A DNA stretch of 64,000 nt from Hirudo medicinalis (GCA_011800805.1 MPNW01000058.1:48170-112169), one strand, 5' to 3'. Shown: positions 1 through 11,497, counted from the stretch's first letter. Numbers and translations: made by a program. Notes: a model not told the origin generated them from the letters alone.

Positions 1-38
1 AAAGCAATCATAATAACTTCATTTGATTGGTCATTCAG

Positions 39-1073
39 GAATTAAAGAAACACTGCAGAGAATTTTGATTGGTCATCCACCCTCAAGAATAGAACGTTTA
101 GTCAAGGTCTTCCACAAAGTTGGCTGCGTCTCTGGGGATGATCTAAAATATTTTGATCGGGAGGCACTGATTGAGTTGCAAACTTTGGAGGGCATTGAGA
201 TTGTCAAGATCATGACCTTCATTAGCAGAAGTATGCTATGTTACTTGCTACTCGATAAATATGTATCAATTATCAGGATTAAATAAGGTAGTTCACATTC
301 AGAATCATTTGTTTTAGACACAAAATTACTGATTGGATATTATTCAAAAACATGTGAGCTTAAGGCTTGCAATTTTCTGGTGTTGATTATTATATCACAC
401 TGCAAAAAAGCACATTCATAGCATCAAAGTCCAAACATGGCACCACCAATGAAATGAAATTAGTTCAAGTCCATTTTTTCAGATTATCCCGAAGAATATG
501 AAGAACACAAAAGGAAGCAAAATGAGATGAGTAAACTCAAACATGAAATTAAACAAATTGAGAAGGCCACTGAATTCCACAATAAAAAATCTGATCTCCA
601 GAGAGAGGAGGCAATGATCAGGCAGCAGTTTGAAGAGAGGAAGGAAATCATGGATGACATCTCAAGACTGACGGGAGAATACGTGGCCCTGAACAACAAA
701 AAATTTAAAGGTTCATTCATTAACAATCTCGTTGTCTTTGAAAAATTCGGATGCTCGGAGTAAAGCAACTCGTATCGACCTCTCGCAAATAATGCCTTTC
801 GAGTACTTCTTGATTTGTAACACTATTCTATCAGAATGACTTATGAGTTGGTTGACATTAGTTGCTTTTATGTGTTTTATTTTTCATTAAAACAGACCAA
901 TTGCCCAATGTTGATCACTTTCAGATTGTCTAAAGGGTAAGAAAACATTGGAAGAGATTAGCAAGTTTATGAAAAGAAAGGATGATTCAAAAAAATTGCT
1001 GGGGAAAGTTGAAGCCAGGAATTTAGAGTTGGACAGGAAAGAGGTACAACTGGGAAGATTTTTAAAGGAATGA
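39..1073 (+). CDS. Tandem SAM-like/coiled-coil family, unit A (5' partial)
   Basis: Last three exons of a gene whose first exon lies left of the window: 39-230, 483-710, 925-1073 (TGA). All introns are phase 1 and GT-AG, and the phases join exactly. Exon 39-230 is the second helical module (G-C-x4-DDLKYFD-x3-L ending KIMTFI), matching second modules of the three downstream genes. The next exon opens with NYPEEYEEHK and runs into a long Lys/Glu-rich coiled coil that continues through the last exon to the stop. Unlike the sister genes there is no hydrophobic tail, so this product is probably soluble. The helical modules look SAM-like or death-fold-like, but I do not recognise the family and assign no function. 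Confidence is high that it is a real gene, low on the fold. Confidence 0.7.
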
Positions 1074-1206
1074 AGGGATACTCAGTTTCTTTCAATCCAT
1101 TCCATCATGATATTTTTACGTTCTTCATGTTTACTTTTGTCTCAAAAGTAGTGCTCAAGCAATACATTCAGATTGAATAACCACTTTGTTAATTGGTGTT
1201 CTACAT

Positions 1207-1208
1207 CA

Positions 1209-1239
<31 letters not shown>

Positions 1240-1345
1240 GTAATGATAATGGTAATGATAATGGTAATAATAATAATAATAATAACAATAACAATAGCAA
1301 TAATAATAGTAATAATAATAATAATAATAATAATAGTCTCATGCT
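1207..1345. repeat. AAT-type microsatellite
   Basis: Imperfect (AAT)n tract interrupted by GGTAATGAT and AAC variants. The Asn-run and Leu-run ORFs it creates on the two strands are artefacts of the repeat. Confidence 0.9.
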
Positions 1346-1805
1346 TTCCATGTCGGTAATTAATAACAAATAAACAATTAATAATAACAATAATAGTTCC
1401 GATACACGATATGTTAATTCCTGTGGAGCCATACGCCTTGCTTCCATTGTCCTGGCTTCAGGTATGTCGTCCTTAAGAGATGGTTCAATCCTCATGTGAC
1501 CATAAGTTCATTGATCCAGTAACAGAAAGCAATCAAAAGCCAATGCAAAGTGTAAATCGACAGTTGCTTCATTTGAACGCTTTAAGAACGTTACTTAAAG
1601 AAAAAAACTTCATAATTGTAAACAAAATAGCTTTCATGCTTATTTCAAATGCTACCATTTGCTCTACGGAATCCTGTAAAACAGAGTTTTTAAAAAAAAC
1701 TCGGATTAAATTAAAGTATTTAAATTTGATTTCAAATAAGTTTTATAAATTTTGTAAATATATTAATAACAAACACGACCTGACCCATTTAAAGCAGATG
1801 ATGTA

Positions 1806-1817
1806 GGAAAATTCCCC
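1806..1817. promoter_or_regulatory. Kappa-B/Rel-like motif upstream of unit B
   Basis: GGAAAATTCCCC (GGGGAATTTTCC on the minus strand), 41 bp before the unit B start codon. It fits a relaxed Rel/NF-kappa-B site. Units C and D carry GGGTTTTCC and GGGATTTTCC upstream. Binding is inference only. Confidence 0.3.
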
Positions 1818-1857
1818 GCGTAAAAACCAGTGAATTGACAAAATAAACGTTAGTTCA

Positions 1858-3105
1858 ATGGATAATAATTTAAAGTCACTGATTGGTGAGGTTTTAAATG
1901 TGGATGAAGATTCAGAGAGGTTGGAGAAGGTGATGAACATTCTGGAAGAGCATGGAATTAAAATCGAAGACGACCTGAAATATCTGAACAGGGATGATTT
2001 CGGAGGGGAATTAACGGATGAAGAGTTCAAACTGATATCAAACCGTGAGTTTTAATTTTTAAACGAAATTTTAATTTAATCGTAACTTGAATTAAGAAAA
2101 TCTTGAAGAGATAACTCCGCACATTTCTCTTTGATTGCATTGTCAGGGTCGCAGCCGCCGAGTGAGGGGGCAATGGCCAGAGGCCTAGCAATTTTTTTTA
2201 GGAGTTTTGAAATATTACAATTTTATAATCAAGACCTTTTTCTGTCGGCGGCCATGTGCATTGTACAAATTTAAGTTACTGCAAATAATTTTTTTTATAA
2301 TTTACATTTTGAAGCCATTCTCAGGATGTCCATAGCTGAAGCACTTGATTACATTTTGAAACATCCTCAGCCAAACGTAATCGAGCGTTTTAGGGAGAAT
2401 GGCTGTTCAACAGCTTATGATTTGAAGTACTTTGACTGGTGTGCTCTGAAAGAACTGAAGTGTCTATCAGAGATGCATATAAAGAAAATCATGAGATTCA
2501 TCGAAGAACGTAATGTTGCCATAAATTATAATATAATTTTGTTGTGCTTAAAGCAGCTGGAGAATGCATCTTCAGAAATTTGTAAAAGTAAAGATTTGTA
2601 TTAAAAGTACTTTAAGCATTTATTTTATTATTAAAGTAACTATTGCTACAGTTATTTTATTACCAGCATATTTTTTTTTAAGATTTCCCAGAAGAATATA
2701 ATGAACATAAGTCTAGAAAGTCTGAAAAAGATCACTTGGAGCGAGAACTCGATTTGCTGGATTTTCAGGCATCTCTTGAAAAGGAATCCCAACACTTCAG
2801 GGACACAATCGATGAAACACTCGAGAACCAACATCAAGTATTAGAGGACACACCACAAACTTTCAATGAAACCCCGAGGTCAGAAGAAGCCAGCCATTTG
2901 CCAAATGGAGTCCTACAGTTTATTTTACCCGCCATTGTCCACATGTTATTCAACATTATTAAAGGAGAGTGAGTTTCAATTAAAATCATTCTTCACAAGT
3001 TGGTCAAGCAATGTGATTTGACTGTTTGTGTTGCAATTGAACAATGGCCTTTATATTTCCAGGTCTGGAGAAAATATCACATTTCGAGACATAGAGCTTG
3101 ATTGA
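1858..3105 (+). CDS. Tandem SAM-like/coiled-coil family, unit B
   Basis: Four exons, 1858-2044, 2315-2509, 2683-2968, 3063-3105, totalling 711 nt (236 aa), exactly in frame. The start MDNNLKSLI aligns with MKNELQALV (C) and MNEDLQALI (D), which supports it. Exon 1 encodes helical module I (EHGIKIEDDLKYLNRDDF), exon 2 module II (ENGCSTAYDLKYFDW, ending KKIMRFI). Exon 3 opens with HFPEEYNEHK and is a coiled coil ending in a hydrophobic stretch (LQFILPAIVHMLFNII), a possible membrane anchor; a short acidic tail follows. For exon 2 the in-frame acceptor is GAAG/CC at 2314, not the closer CTCAG, which would cause a stop. Function unknown; the two modules are paralogous to each other and resemble SAM or death-fold helices only loosely. 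Confidence 0.8.
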
Positions 3106-4184
3106 TCGTATACCTCGGTCCAATTTTCATGCATTCACTATCTTTAAATACTTTTATATTAAACTCGCCTTTTTTGTACAAATTGGAACTATAGACTCTA
3201 TTTTTAATTGGGAATTATTTCATGGATCTTCTGTTTAAACTCCAGAAAAAGTTATATTCTATTAATTTACAAATTATTGATATTAATATTTTTAAATACA
3301 ACAATCCATGTGACTTTTATAAATGTTTTACGTGGCAGACACAAACGTGTAACAACAATACAAATATTTGAATAAAAGTAGATAAATTACAACAAGTCTA
3401 AGATTTAATGAGGCCTAAATTATTGCAAATCACGAGTAAGTTTGAGGTCAGCTTGGAGACCACGAACTGAAATGTTTATGAAAAACTGAGTTATGTAATC
3501 GTTGGACGAACCACAACGAGAGTGCCAGCTTGTTGGACTTTTTTTTAAAGCCGTGGTCACATTGATGATATTGCTTAGGTATCTTCCTCTAGTGTCCTTC
3601 GGATGGAGCTTTACAAATTGACTAATAAATATATGTCCGTTAATGTGCTATTGCCCATCTGAATTCACTTAGATGGATTCAATACAATCTATTTGGTTGC
3701 ATTTATTTAGATTAGGAACTTAATTATAATAAACCCAAATCGAATCCACATATGGAAGATCACAATAATTGGAATTAATTGTACATTCAGAACGATTAGA
3801 AAAATTTGGTAAGACAGTGATATTTGCTGGTGAATGCACTGCGCTTATTGTGATTCTAGCTGACAAAAAGTTTATAATTTATTTATTTGTTTTAAATTTA
3901 TAAATGTATTTTTTAATTTAAAAAAAATCGTAAATGGATTATCAAATTTTTTTTCCACCTCAATGTAAAAACCACATGAGTCTTCGTAATGATCTGATTA
4001 CAGGGTTTTCCAGGCAGACTTCTTCGTCACAACTTTCAAGTATAGTTTTGCTTGGTTGGAATCTTATTATAATTAATATTTGACGTGACAAATTAATTAG
4101 ATTACATAATTTTATAAATTAAATCTGGTTAATAACATTAATGTTACTTTTGTTTGGTAATTGCATCAAATATTAATTTTATAG
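3106..4184. other. Intergenic spacer between units B and C
   Basis: AT-rich, no coding exon seen. The GGGTTTTCC motif at 4003-4011 and a short GC-richer patch after it (to about 4045) could belong to the unit C promoter or an untranslated first exon. Confidence 0.5.
4003..4011. promoter_or_regulatory. Kappa-B-like motif upstream of unit C
   Basis: GGGTTTTCC inside CAGGGTTTTCCAG, 182 bp before the unit C start. The near-identical string CAGGGATTTTCCAG occurs upstream of unit D. It is one base shorter than the canonical 10-mer, so weak alone. Confidence 0.25.
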
Positions 4185-4192
4185 AGACTGCC

Positions 4193-6057
4193 ATGAAGAA
4201 TGAATTGCAAGCATTGGTTTGTAAGATTCTCGGCGAAACACAATATTCGGCGAGAACAGAAAAGTTACTGGCTTGTTTAAGTGACAATGGAGTTAAAAAC
4301 GTCGGTGATCTGGAGTATCTGGATAAAGAGTTTTTGGAGAATTTGGGTATATTGTCCAACAATGAAATAGATGCAATTCTAAACAGTTAGTATCGTGAAC
4401 TTCGTGCAACTGCACCAAATCCTAGCGCCCTACAATTTTGCAGAAATAACGAGAATGACTTTGGAAGGTGCCTTGGAAGTCATTTTCAAAGGAAGAGGCA
4501 GCAGAATGGAAAGAGTTCGGGAGGTTCGTGATTGCCTCAAAAGCTGTGGTGCTGAAAGAGCAGAGGATTTGAAATATTTTGACTGGGGATCTTTAAAAAA
4601 TACAAATATTTTGTCAGAGATGGAGATAGAAAAGATTATGCTCTTTGTGAGGACATGTAAGCCTTTTTTTCTAATTTGTCCGAACACAAACATAGAAACA
4701 TGCTATTTGTTAAATCTATTATTTGCACAACCTTAGTAGTAAGAAGCAAACCTTGATATAATATTCAACACATAACATGTTATATTCCTATTGTTATTAA
4801 AACATTTTCTTAAAGTTCACCTCATGGCATTTTGGATATATCTTAAACATTAAGAAAAATGTCATGAGATACAATTACATCACTGGTTATGAATATTTGA
4901 TTTGAACCTATACATATATTGAGTAGTCTGCCATGGTGCTAAGTGAGACAAAACTTACAATGATCTTGCTTTGTCAATACTCACAATGTTGTAATCAATT
5001 TTCTGTGATAAAAGTATCATAAATATAGATTATAAATTCTCTCGCCTCAACTAAATAGTTGATTTTAAGATTTCCCAGATGAATATAAGGAACACAAAAC
5101 AAAAAAGATCGAGGCCGATCGCTTGGCTCGTGAGATCGACTTGATCAGGCAAAAAAATGAGTCCGAAACACTTCTGGCCAAAATGAGGAACAAAACTCAA
5201 GATCCAACTTTCAGACCTAAATTTTTGAATGTCCACAAAGAGGTAAATGGTCCCCAATCAGAGGATGAACGAAGAGAACCACTCAGAAATGTTCGACATG
5301 AAGAATATGATTTTAATCAGTTATTAACTCTGCTATTCAACATTTTTATTATGCTATGGTTGATATTTAAAAGATTTGCCAAGCCTTTGGAGCATGGTGA
5401 GTTTAAAACTAAAAATAATTGTAGCCATTTGAACTTTATAGTGTGTAAATAATACTAAATATATACTTTATAGTATATAAATAATATTAAATATATACTT
5501 TATGCATGACTACTATTATTGAACTATTACTATTATCAAAGGACTCCACTTATTCACAAGATTAATATTATTAATCTTAATACTTATTATTAATAAATTA
5601 CTAATATTATAATATAATATTAATATTTAAGCTGTAAAGTCCATTGCATTTCTGCTCATTGGATTCATCTTTTCAATGCTGGAACTTATAATTGGTCCAA
5701 CTGCAATAGGTGGGTTGAGTCTGTACATTCTTGATAGTTGATATAAAATATTGCTATATTTTCTATGCTAGTTATCAGGGATGTTTTCATTTTTTTGGAA
5801 AGAACACTTTTAGATTGCTAGGCCTTTAGGGATGTGGCGAGGTTCATTTCGGCTCCACAATAGCAGTTCACATTAATTATTGAACTTGATTTAAGGCCAC
5901 AGAATATTATTATATGTGTGCTGTCAATTAATTAACTGATTGATGATTAATTAACTGAATTAATTGATGTCATTTTTTTTTACTATCATTGTTTCATTAT
6001 ATTAAAGAGAGTTCTTATTTTTCAGGACTAAGGAGAACAATTTTAGGACTTACCTAG
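4193..6057 (+). CDS. Tandem SAM-like/coiled-coil family, unit C (two hydrophobic tails)
   Basis: Five exons: 4193-4385 (exon probably starts at 4185), 4444-4656, 5070-5396, 5632-5709, 6026-6057; total 843 nt, 280 aa, in frame with all phase-1 junctions. Intron 1 is only 58 bp. Module I reads SDNGVKNVGDLEYLDKEFL, module II CGAERAEDLKYFDWGSL then EIEKIMLF. Exon 3 starts YFPDEYKEHK, forms a coiled coil, and ends in a hydrophobic segment (LLTLLFNIFIMLWLIF). Exon 4 is nearly all hydrophobic (SIAFLLIGFIFSMLELIIG), predicting a second membrane segment, so the protein is probably membrane-anchored with both modules on one side. The start is the first ATG after a TATAG acceptor and matches units B and D. 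Function unknown. Confidence 0.8.
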
Positions 6058-6526
6058 GATTACACCATGTCAGAAATTATTTATAACTTGAAAGTTGAGG
6101 TTCAAAATATTTTATAAAGATGTCTTTATTAGATATAATATTATTATTTTATTCCCTTATAATATTTTAATCACTTGGACATCATATAATCTTTATGGCA
6201 TTTATTGATGGCATTCCCTTACATTGAAAATTGTAGTAGGAATCATGTTTATAAAAGTAACCATTGGTTTATTATTAATGGTTTATTGTTACTGGTTTAT
6301 TATTAATGGCTTACTAAATAAAAGCTTCCAAGACTTAGAAGTGAAATTTTGTTTACATCCTCTCCAAATAAGCTAAAAAATCAGTTTATTCCAAGTTTTG
6401 TGAATAGTTGCTACACAACATAATATTATTATTCTCAATGGCTGAAGGAATAGATCTTTGCCTTTCCCCATCCTGCTGCTCTTTCCTGGCCATGCATTCC
6501 ATGGGAGCCAACAACGTTGCTTAGTC

Positions 6527-6733
6527 ATGTCGCACTTCCAACATGTAATACCCGAATATACCCCTGCTGGCCGTAGCCAAAAATTAATGTCTGGTTCAGT
6601 GAGTGTCTATCGGTACGAAGAAGACATCATGCCTCGTCGCGTCATTGATGACCTTTACACAAAAAGTAACCGCGCCGATCAGTCGAGAGATGAACAGTTG
6701 AACAGGAGGAAGAATACGAAATTAACATCGTGA
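6527..6733 (+). CDS. Hypothetical small ORF between units C and D
   Basis: An ORF open from 6458, or from ATG 6527 just after a possible acceptor (GCTTAG at 6519-6524), to TGA at 6731-6733. From 6527 it gives 68 aa rich in Arg, Asp and Ser (for example EYTPAGRSQK, MPRRVIDDLYTKSNR). Base composition is more balanced than the AT-rich surroundings, which suggests coding or recently coding sequence. It shares nothing visible with the flanking tandem family. It could be a terminal exon, a small gene or a retrocopy fragment; I recognise no family. Confidence 0.35.
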   Translation: MSHFQHVIPEYTPAGRSQKLMSGSVSVYRYEEDIMPRRVIDDLYTKSNRADQSRDEQLNRRKNTKLTS

Positions 6734-7281
6734 TTGAGATACTTTTGAGGATGAGCGTTTTATTGCATAGACTTAATAGTTATATAATTTTTCAGCTATA
6801 AGCACTGCTTAAAGCTTTGTTTGTGGTTGCTTGAATCTTTTAGAACCTTTAAAATCTTTAATATACTAAATAGTTTGTAAACAAACATAAATATCCGCTA
6901 TATTTTCCCTTTCGTTAAGTTTTATGGCAAAAAAAATTAATTTTTTGATTTAATGATTACAAAAAATCTTAAAATTGAACGGTGAATCTATCGAAAATTA
7001 GCCATGGCTAAGGGAGAAGATTAGTAAATTTCAGTAACTTATTAACTAAAGTATTCAGAAAATATTTTATAAATTTCCCTCCTTATCTGGGGGGTTTGGT
7101 CTAGGCTCGGCTCTTGGTCCATTTAATTAATTAGGGAGAAAATCAGAGAAATGTTAAAATGTATGACCATTCCATCGAACAAAAAAATCCGTATCAATCT
7201 TAAATCTTTTTCATATTTTAATAAGTAATTGTTTTCATTTATTCAAATGTTTGCAGATTGCGCAGATATCATCATGAGTCA

Positions 7282-7291
7282 GGGATTTTCC
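7282..7291. promoter_or_regulatory. Canonical kappa-B-like motif upstream of unit D
   Basis: GGGATTTTCC, an exact fit to GGGRNNYYCC, 449 bp before the unit D start and inside CAGGGATTTTCCAG, which resembles the motif upstream of unit C. Function is inferred from the consensus alone. Confidence 0.35.
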
Positions 7292-7739
7292 AGAATCGCT
7301 GTTCCTTGACTTTGTGCTTATATTACTAAGTTCGTTTTGTTTTAATTCACTTTCGTTGACCTCGGTTCTTTCTTGTAATAAAGTAGCTTCCTAATATTTT
7401 CCTATTACAAGTTAAGATTTTTTTTTTAAATATTTGATCGGCTCGATAAAGTAATTTGTCGATCAAAACTGTAATGCAATTGGAAGTGCAGTAATAATTT
7501 CATTAAAATTAATTTAACAAACTTCACATTAAAGACAATCGATTTTCTTGTGAAGTGTAATTCCAATACTCATCTGTAAATCTCTTTATTAAAGATGAAC
7601 GTTTATCTGTTCCATTTGTGTTACCTTAATTATTCTTCTGTTAGTGATCTATAAATTATCTGAGTTATGTTGAAGGTACTTTCAATTATCTGTAATAAAA
7701 ATCTAAGTTAACGTGCTATATAATTTTGCAGATATTACA

Positions 7740-8943
7740 ATGAATGAAGACTTGCAAGCATTAATCTGCAACATTCTCAATGAATCAAAAGATTCAGAAA
7801 GAGTGGAAAAGTTACTAGATTTTCTTACACGGAGTGGAGTCAAAAATGTTGATGATTTGTCATATGTGGATAAAAATTCATTGAGAAGCCTTGGCATATT
7901 ATCCAGTGATGAAAATGAGAAAATTCTCAACAGTTAGAAATTTTTTAAATTTCTTTGAGAAAAAAAAACTGATTGCTAATGCTTGAAGATATTTTTAAAA
8001 TGTTCAGAAACATGGAGGATGAAATTGGATGAGGCTTTACAAGAAATTTTTAAAGGAGGAAAAGAGGAAAAAATTCAAGTAATTCATGAATGTCTCCAAA
8101 AAGGTGGAACCGTAATTGCTGAAGATTTAAAATATTTTGACTGGGAATCTCTGAGAGACATGAAGGTCTTGTCTGATATGGATATAGAAAAAATTATGCT
8201 CTTTTCGAAGAACAGTATGAAGTTGTGTTAAATTTATTTATAAATAATTCTTAATCAATAATTTTGAAACAGTTATTGATTGAATACTGATTTACTACTA
8301 ATTACTAAGGATTTAATATTTTTGGGAAGCTAGAAGCTTAATTTGACAGATTCTGTTCTTAATATTTAAAATTCACCACAGGAATGCTGCAACAATATTT
8401 TAGAATGTATTAGAAATACATAATATAACATAAATAATACATAAACTTTTGTAAGGTTCACAAATTATTAACTTTGATGCAGATTTTCCAGAGGAATATG
8501 AAGAACATAAAGATAAATATGACAAGCAAAAGAAGCTCCGGATGGAAACAGAACTTGCTGTAAAAAGAGCTGAGGGAGAATCTGAAATTTTGAAATTGAA
8601 AACTCTTGGTTTTGATAAAAAAATTGAATTTAATGACAGTTCCCAAGAAAGTGGAGTAAAGGGGGAGAAAGAAGACAAAATTCCAATACATTCTGTTGGA
8701 ACAGGTTCTTCCAAGAATAGAAAGCATGAAGATAGATCTGGACCTGCTAGACCATCGTTCATTGAAAGTTACAAGAATCATTTGAAGAAGTACATGGTTA
8801 CAATGCTGATCACTCTTGCTTCGTCGTATGGCATATCTCGAATCTTTGCCTACAAAACCAGTTTTCAAGTCCGTGTCTCGATGGTGCTTGCGGGAGACTT
8901 CATGCTTTTTTGTTTAGAACGTTACTGTACAAGATGTTCTTAA
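7740..8943 (+). CDS. Tandem SAM-like/coiled-coil family, unit D
   Basis: Three exons, 7740-7932, 8008-8214, 8483-8943, totalling 861 nt (286 aa), exact frame; intron 1 is 75 bp. The coding start follows a GCAG acceptor at 7731 and matches B and C. Module I contains TRSGVKNVDDLSYVDKNSL; module II contains AEDLKYFDWESL then DIEKIMLF. Exon 3 opens NFPEEYEEHK, runs through a coiled coil and a Ser/Gly/Lys linker, and ends in a long tail with hydrophobic patches (YMVTMLITLASSYGI and VSMVLAGDFMLFCL) and a Cys-containing end. That tail matches none of A, B or C, so the C-terminal part differs in every copy while the modules and the P-E-E-Y motif are kept. Function unknown. Confidence 0.78.
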
Positions 8944-9791
8944 GAATTTATGAAGCATCTAATATTGAATAGATCATGGGGAATGTTAAATGCAATATTA
9001 GCTCGTTTGATTTTATTGAGGCCCACTAAGTTTTCAGCGAGTTCTAATAAGACGGTCTCTAGTTTATTCTTGATCCAAGACTACGAAATCTGAATTCAAA
9101 TGAGACTGGCGAGGGAGGGAGGGGGCCTTGCACCTCCCAAAGTTTAAGAGTCGGCAGCATCTTTAACATGTAGCAGCAAGCCTTACTTAGTCTATATTTC
9201 AACACACAAATCCAGCCAAACGTGGCACCTTAAGGGTAATGAAAATTATTGTCCACTTAAGACTTTCATAACTCAACCATCACGACAAAATCACCACTCA
9301 ATTTCTCCAAAGTATGTGACAGTGGGTGAATGCAACGCGTTTATAATCGCAAACCAATGATTTCTTGCTCAACAGGAAGATGCGAAAATCGAACGGAACG
9401 ATGTCAGTCATATTCGAATCTAAGATGTTGATGACAGTTGTGATGATGATGATGATGATGACGACGATGACGATGATAGTGATGATGATGATGATAGTGA
9501 TGACGTGAATGTGTTGAGGCTCACAAGTGAAGAATGAATAAATGATTGAAAATACACGCGCAAAAGTACAAAAGTTTCGACATAAACTGAGTTTAAAAAC
9601 GGTGTCGACGATAACAGCGATCATGATGATGATGATGATGATGACGATGACGACGATGATGATGATGATGATGATGACGACGATGGTGATGATGATGATG
9701 ACCTCGGTAATGAATTCGAATGCATTCTCATCACTAATAGCATAGCTAGTGTTAATGGTGATGTTCATTTTATTCATAATTGTAATTGTCA
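8944..9791. other. Spacer between unit D and the 3' end of NUP98
   Basis: Contains two GAT/ATC-type microsatellites (about 9433-9510 and 9618-9700) and, at 9769-9774, TTTATT, the minus-strand AATAAA about 18 bp beyond the NUP98 stop codon, a good poly(A) signal candidate. No other exon seen. Confidence 0.6.
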
Positions 9792-11458
9792 TCACAACGT
9801 TTCGATGTTCCTGATGATGGTGTTCTTGAGGTGCTCGTGGCCGAGCCTCGAGTGGGTTTCCTCGAGGAGCTCCTCGGACATCGGCAGCCTCAGGAGGACG
9901 TCCCGGAGTTGTCTGTCGGAAAAAGGATTTTCATCGATCCATGTTATTTGTAAATTAATAAGTACAGCAGTAATTGAAAGTTTGGCCACATTCATGAATG
10001 AGTGATCATTCATGGCGACCAGGAAAGCATCCCATAAAAAAATAATGAAACTCACAAGACGTAATCTTCGTTAGCTTCATATGTGCCCCTGTCGCTCGAC
10101 ACAAGCTTTAGAGAAGCTTTCAGTAAGGACTCTGACATCAGGTGTTGTGCATACCTGCACGATGTAATTTACGTGCAAAAGAATGCGATGTCATGCTGTG
10201 TTGACACATTAATCTAATGATGACTTGATTATAGTTGGATCTCCAATTATCAAAAATAACTCGACAACATCGTCACACTTACCTGTCTATTGGGGTGAGG
10301 CTTGGCAGGTATTTAATCCCTTTAGTCAAGGTATTTACTAGCAACTCCAATTCATCCAGCAGGTGAGAGACATCCTAGAATGTAAATTATTCCATGCAAA
10401 TTAATGAAAATCATTTCTTAGGCAATATTAATGCAAATGCCAAGTTCAAGTCGTCAATATCACCATTACATTCTCATTGCTTCAATGATACTCCATCATT
10501 CTTACTATGACAGTCAATCATACAACCATCATCATCACCACTGACCTCCTGATCCTGATTATCATCCTCTTCCAACTTCTCCACAACCTCCAGCAGTCGG
10601 AGGTAACTCAGATAAACGGCACCTCCTTCGTCAAATCTTCCGCTGGGGGCTGTCCACCCCGTGCCCTCCTCCAAGCAGATAAACCATCCCCTCAGGGACT
10701 TGTGGTCTCCGTTGACGACAGCTTGTGGGGCGAGCTTGTTAACGACGAGGTCATGATAGAGGGCAAACTGTCGAGCTCCGAACAGATGGATCGACCTCAG
10801 TTTCTCCTGCCCTTCCGAATTTGCTCGAACGGCCTGCATGCGAAAGTTTATGAAATGAATTAACAACATCACTTAAGTATTACAACAATTACTGATGAAA
10901 ATGCTCTACTGAAATGACCAGTCCTTGGATCAGGGGTTAGTAGTCCCTTTCAGGTTTTACACAATTGACACTATCATCATAATTCACCTTGGCTTCATGA
11001 ATCCACTCCACTGGAATTCTGAGTTTCTCGACCAAAAACCTCTCCTTGTCGTTAAGCAAGGACATTTCTTCGTCGTCGGTCATACCGCTGACATCATCGT
11101 TGCCGGTGTCGTCGTCATCTTCGTCTTGTTGAAGAAGTTCAATATTCCTCGACACGAGCTTCTTGACGGCATCCATGCGACTGCAACGTCAAGTAACATA
11201 AACACTTAATTATTATGACAACCACCCTTCCATGCAATCCAACGAGATGTTATTCACGAGCTAACTCACCTAACTGGATGCGGAATATGCATGAGCACGA
11301 GGCTGCCCAATGCCACTGGCCGATGGCTTCCAATTGGCTGGCGTAGTTGTGGCAGACCGAGGCCAGATGGAAATCGCTGATGTGTTTGTAGCCAAGTGAG
11401 CCCAGCAGCTTCAGGAGGTGCCAGCTGCACGAAGGATGGTAATGATGAAAGTTATGAA

Positions 11459-11497
<39 letters not shown>

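Larger units (their letters stand above)
1074..1857. other. Intergenic spacer between units A and B
   Basis: Holds the microsatellite above and AT-rich sequence with no exon I can support. The last ~50 bp before unit B contain the kappa-B-like motif listed separately and a possible acceptor (TTAG at 1850-1853), so a 5' untranslated exon may lie here. Confidence 0.5.
6058..7739. other. Intergenic spacer between units C and D
   Basis: Apart from the small ORF at 6527-6733 and the kappa-B-like site at 7282, AT-rich sequence with no exon I can support. Confidence 0.5.

Noticed and set aside
1142..1495. Long poly-Leu ORF on the minus strand (and poly-Asn ORF on plus)
   Set aside because: Pure consequence of the AAT microsatellite; no splice or start context.
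9298..9795. 165-residue Ile/Val-rich minus-strand ORF
   Set aside because: Generated by GAT repeats downstream of the NUP98 stop codon.
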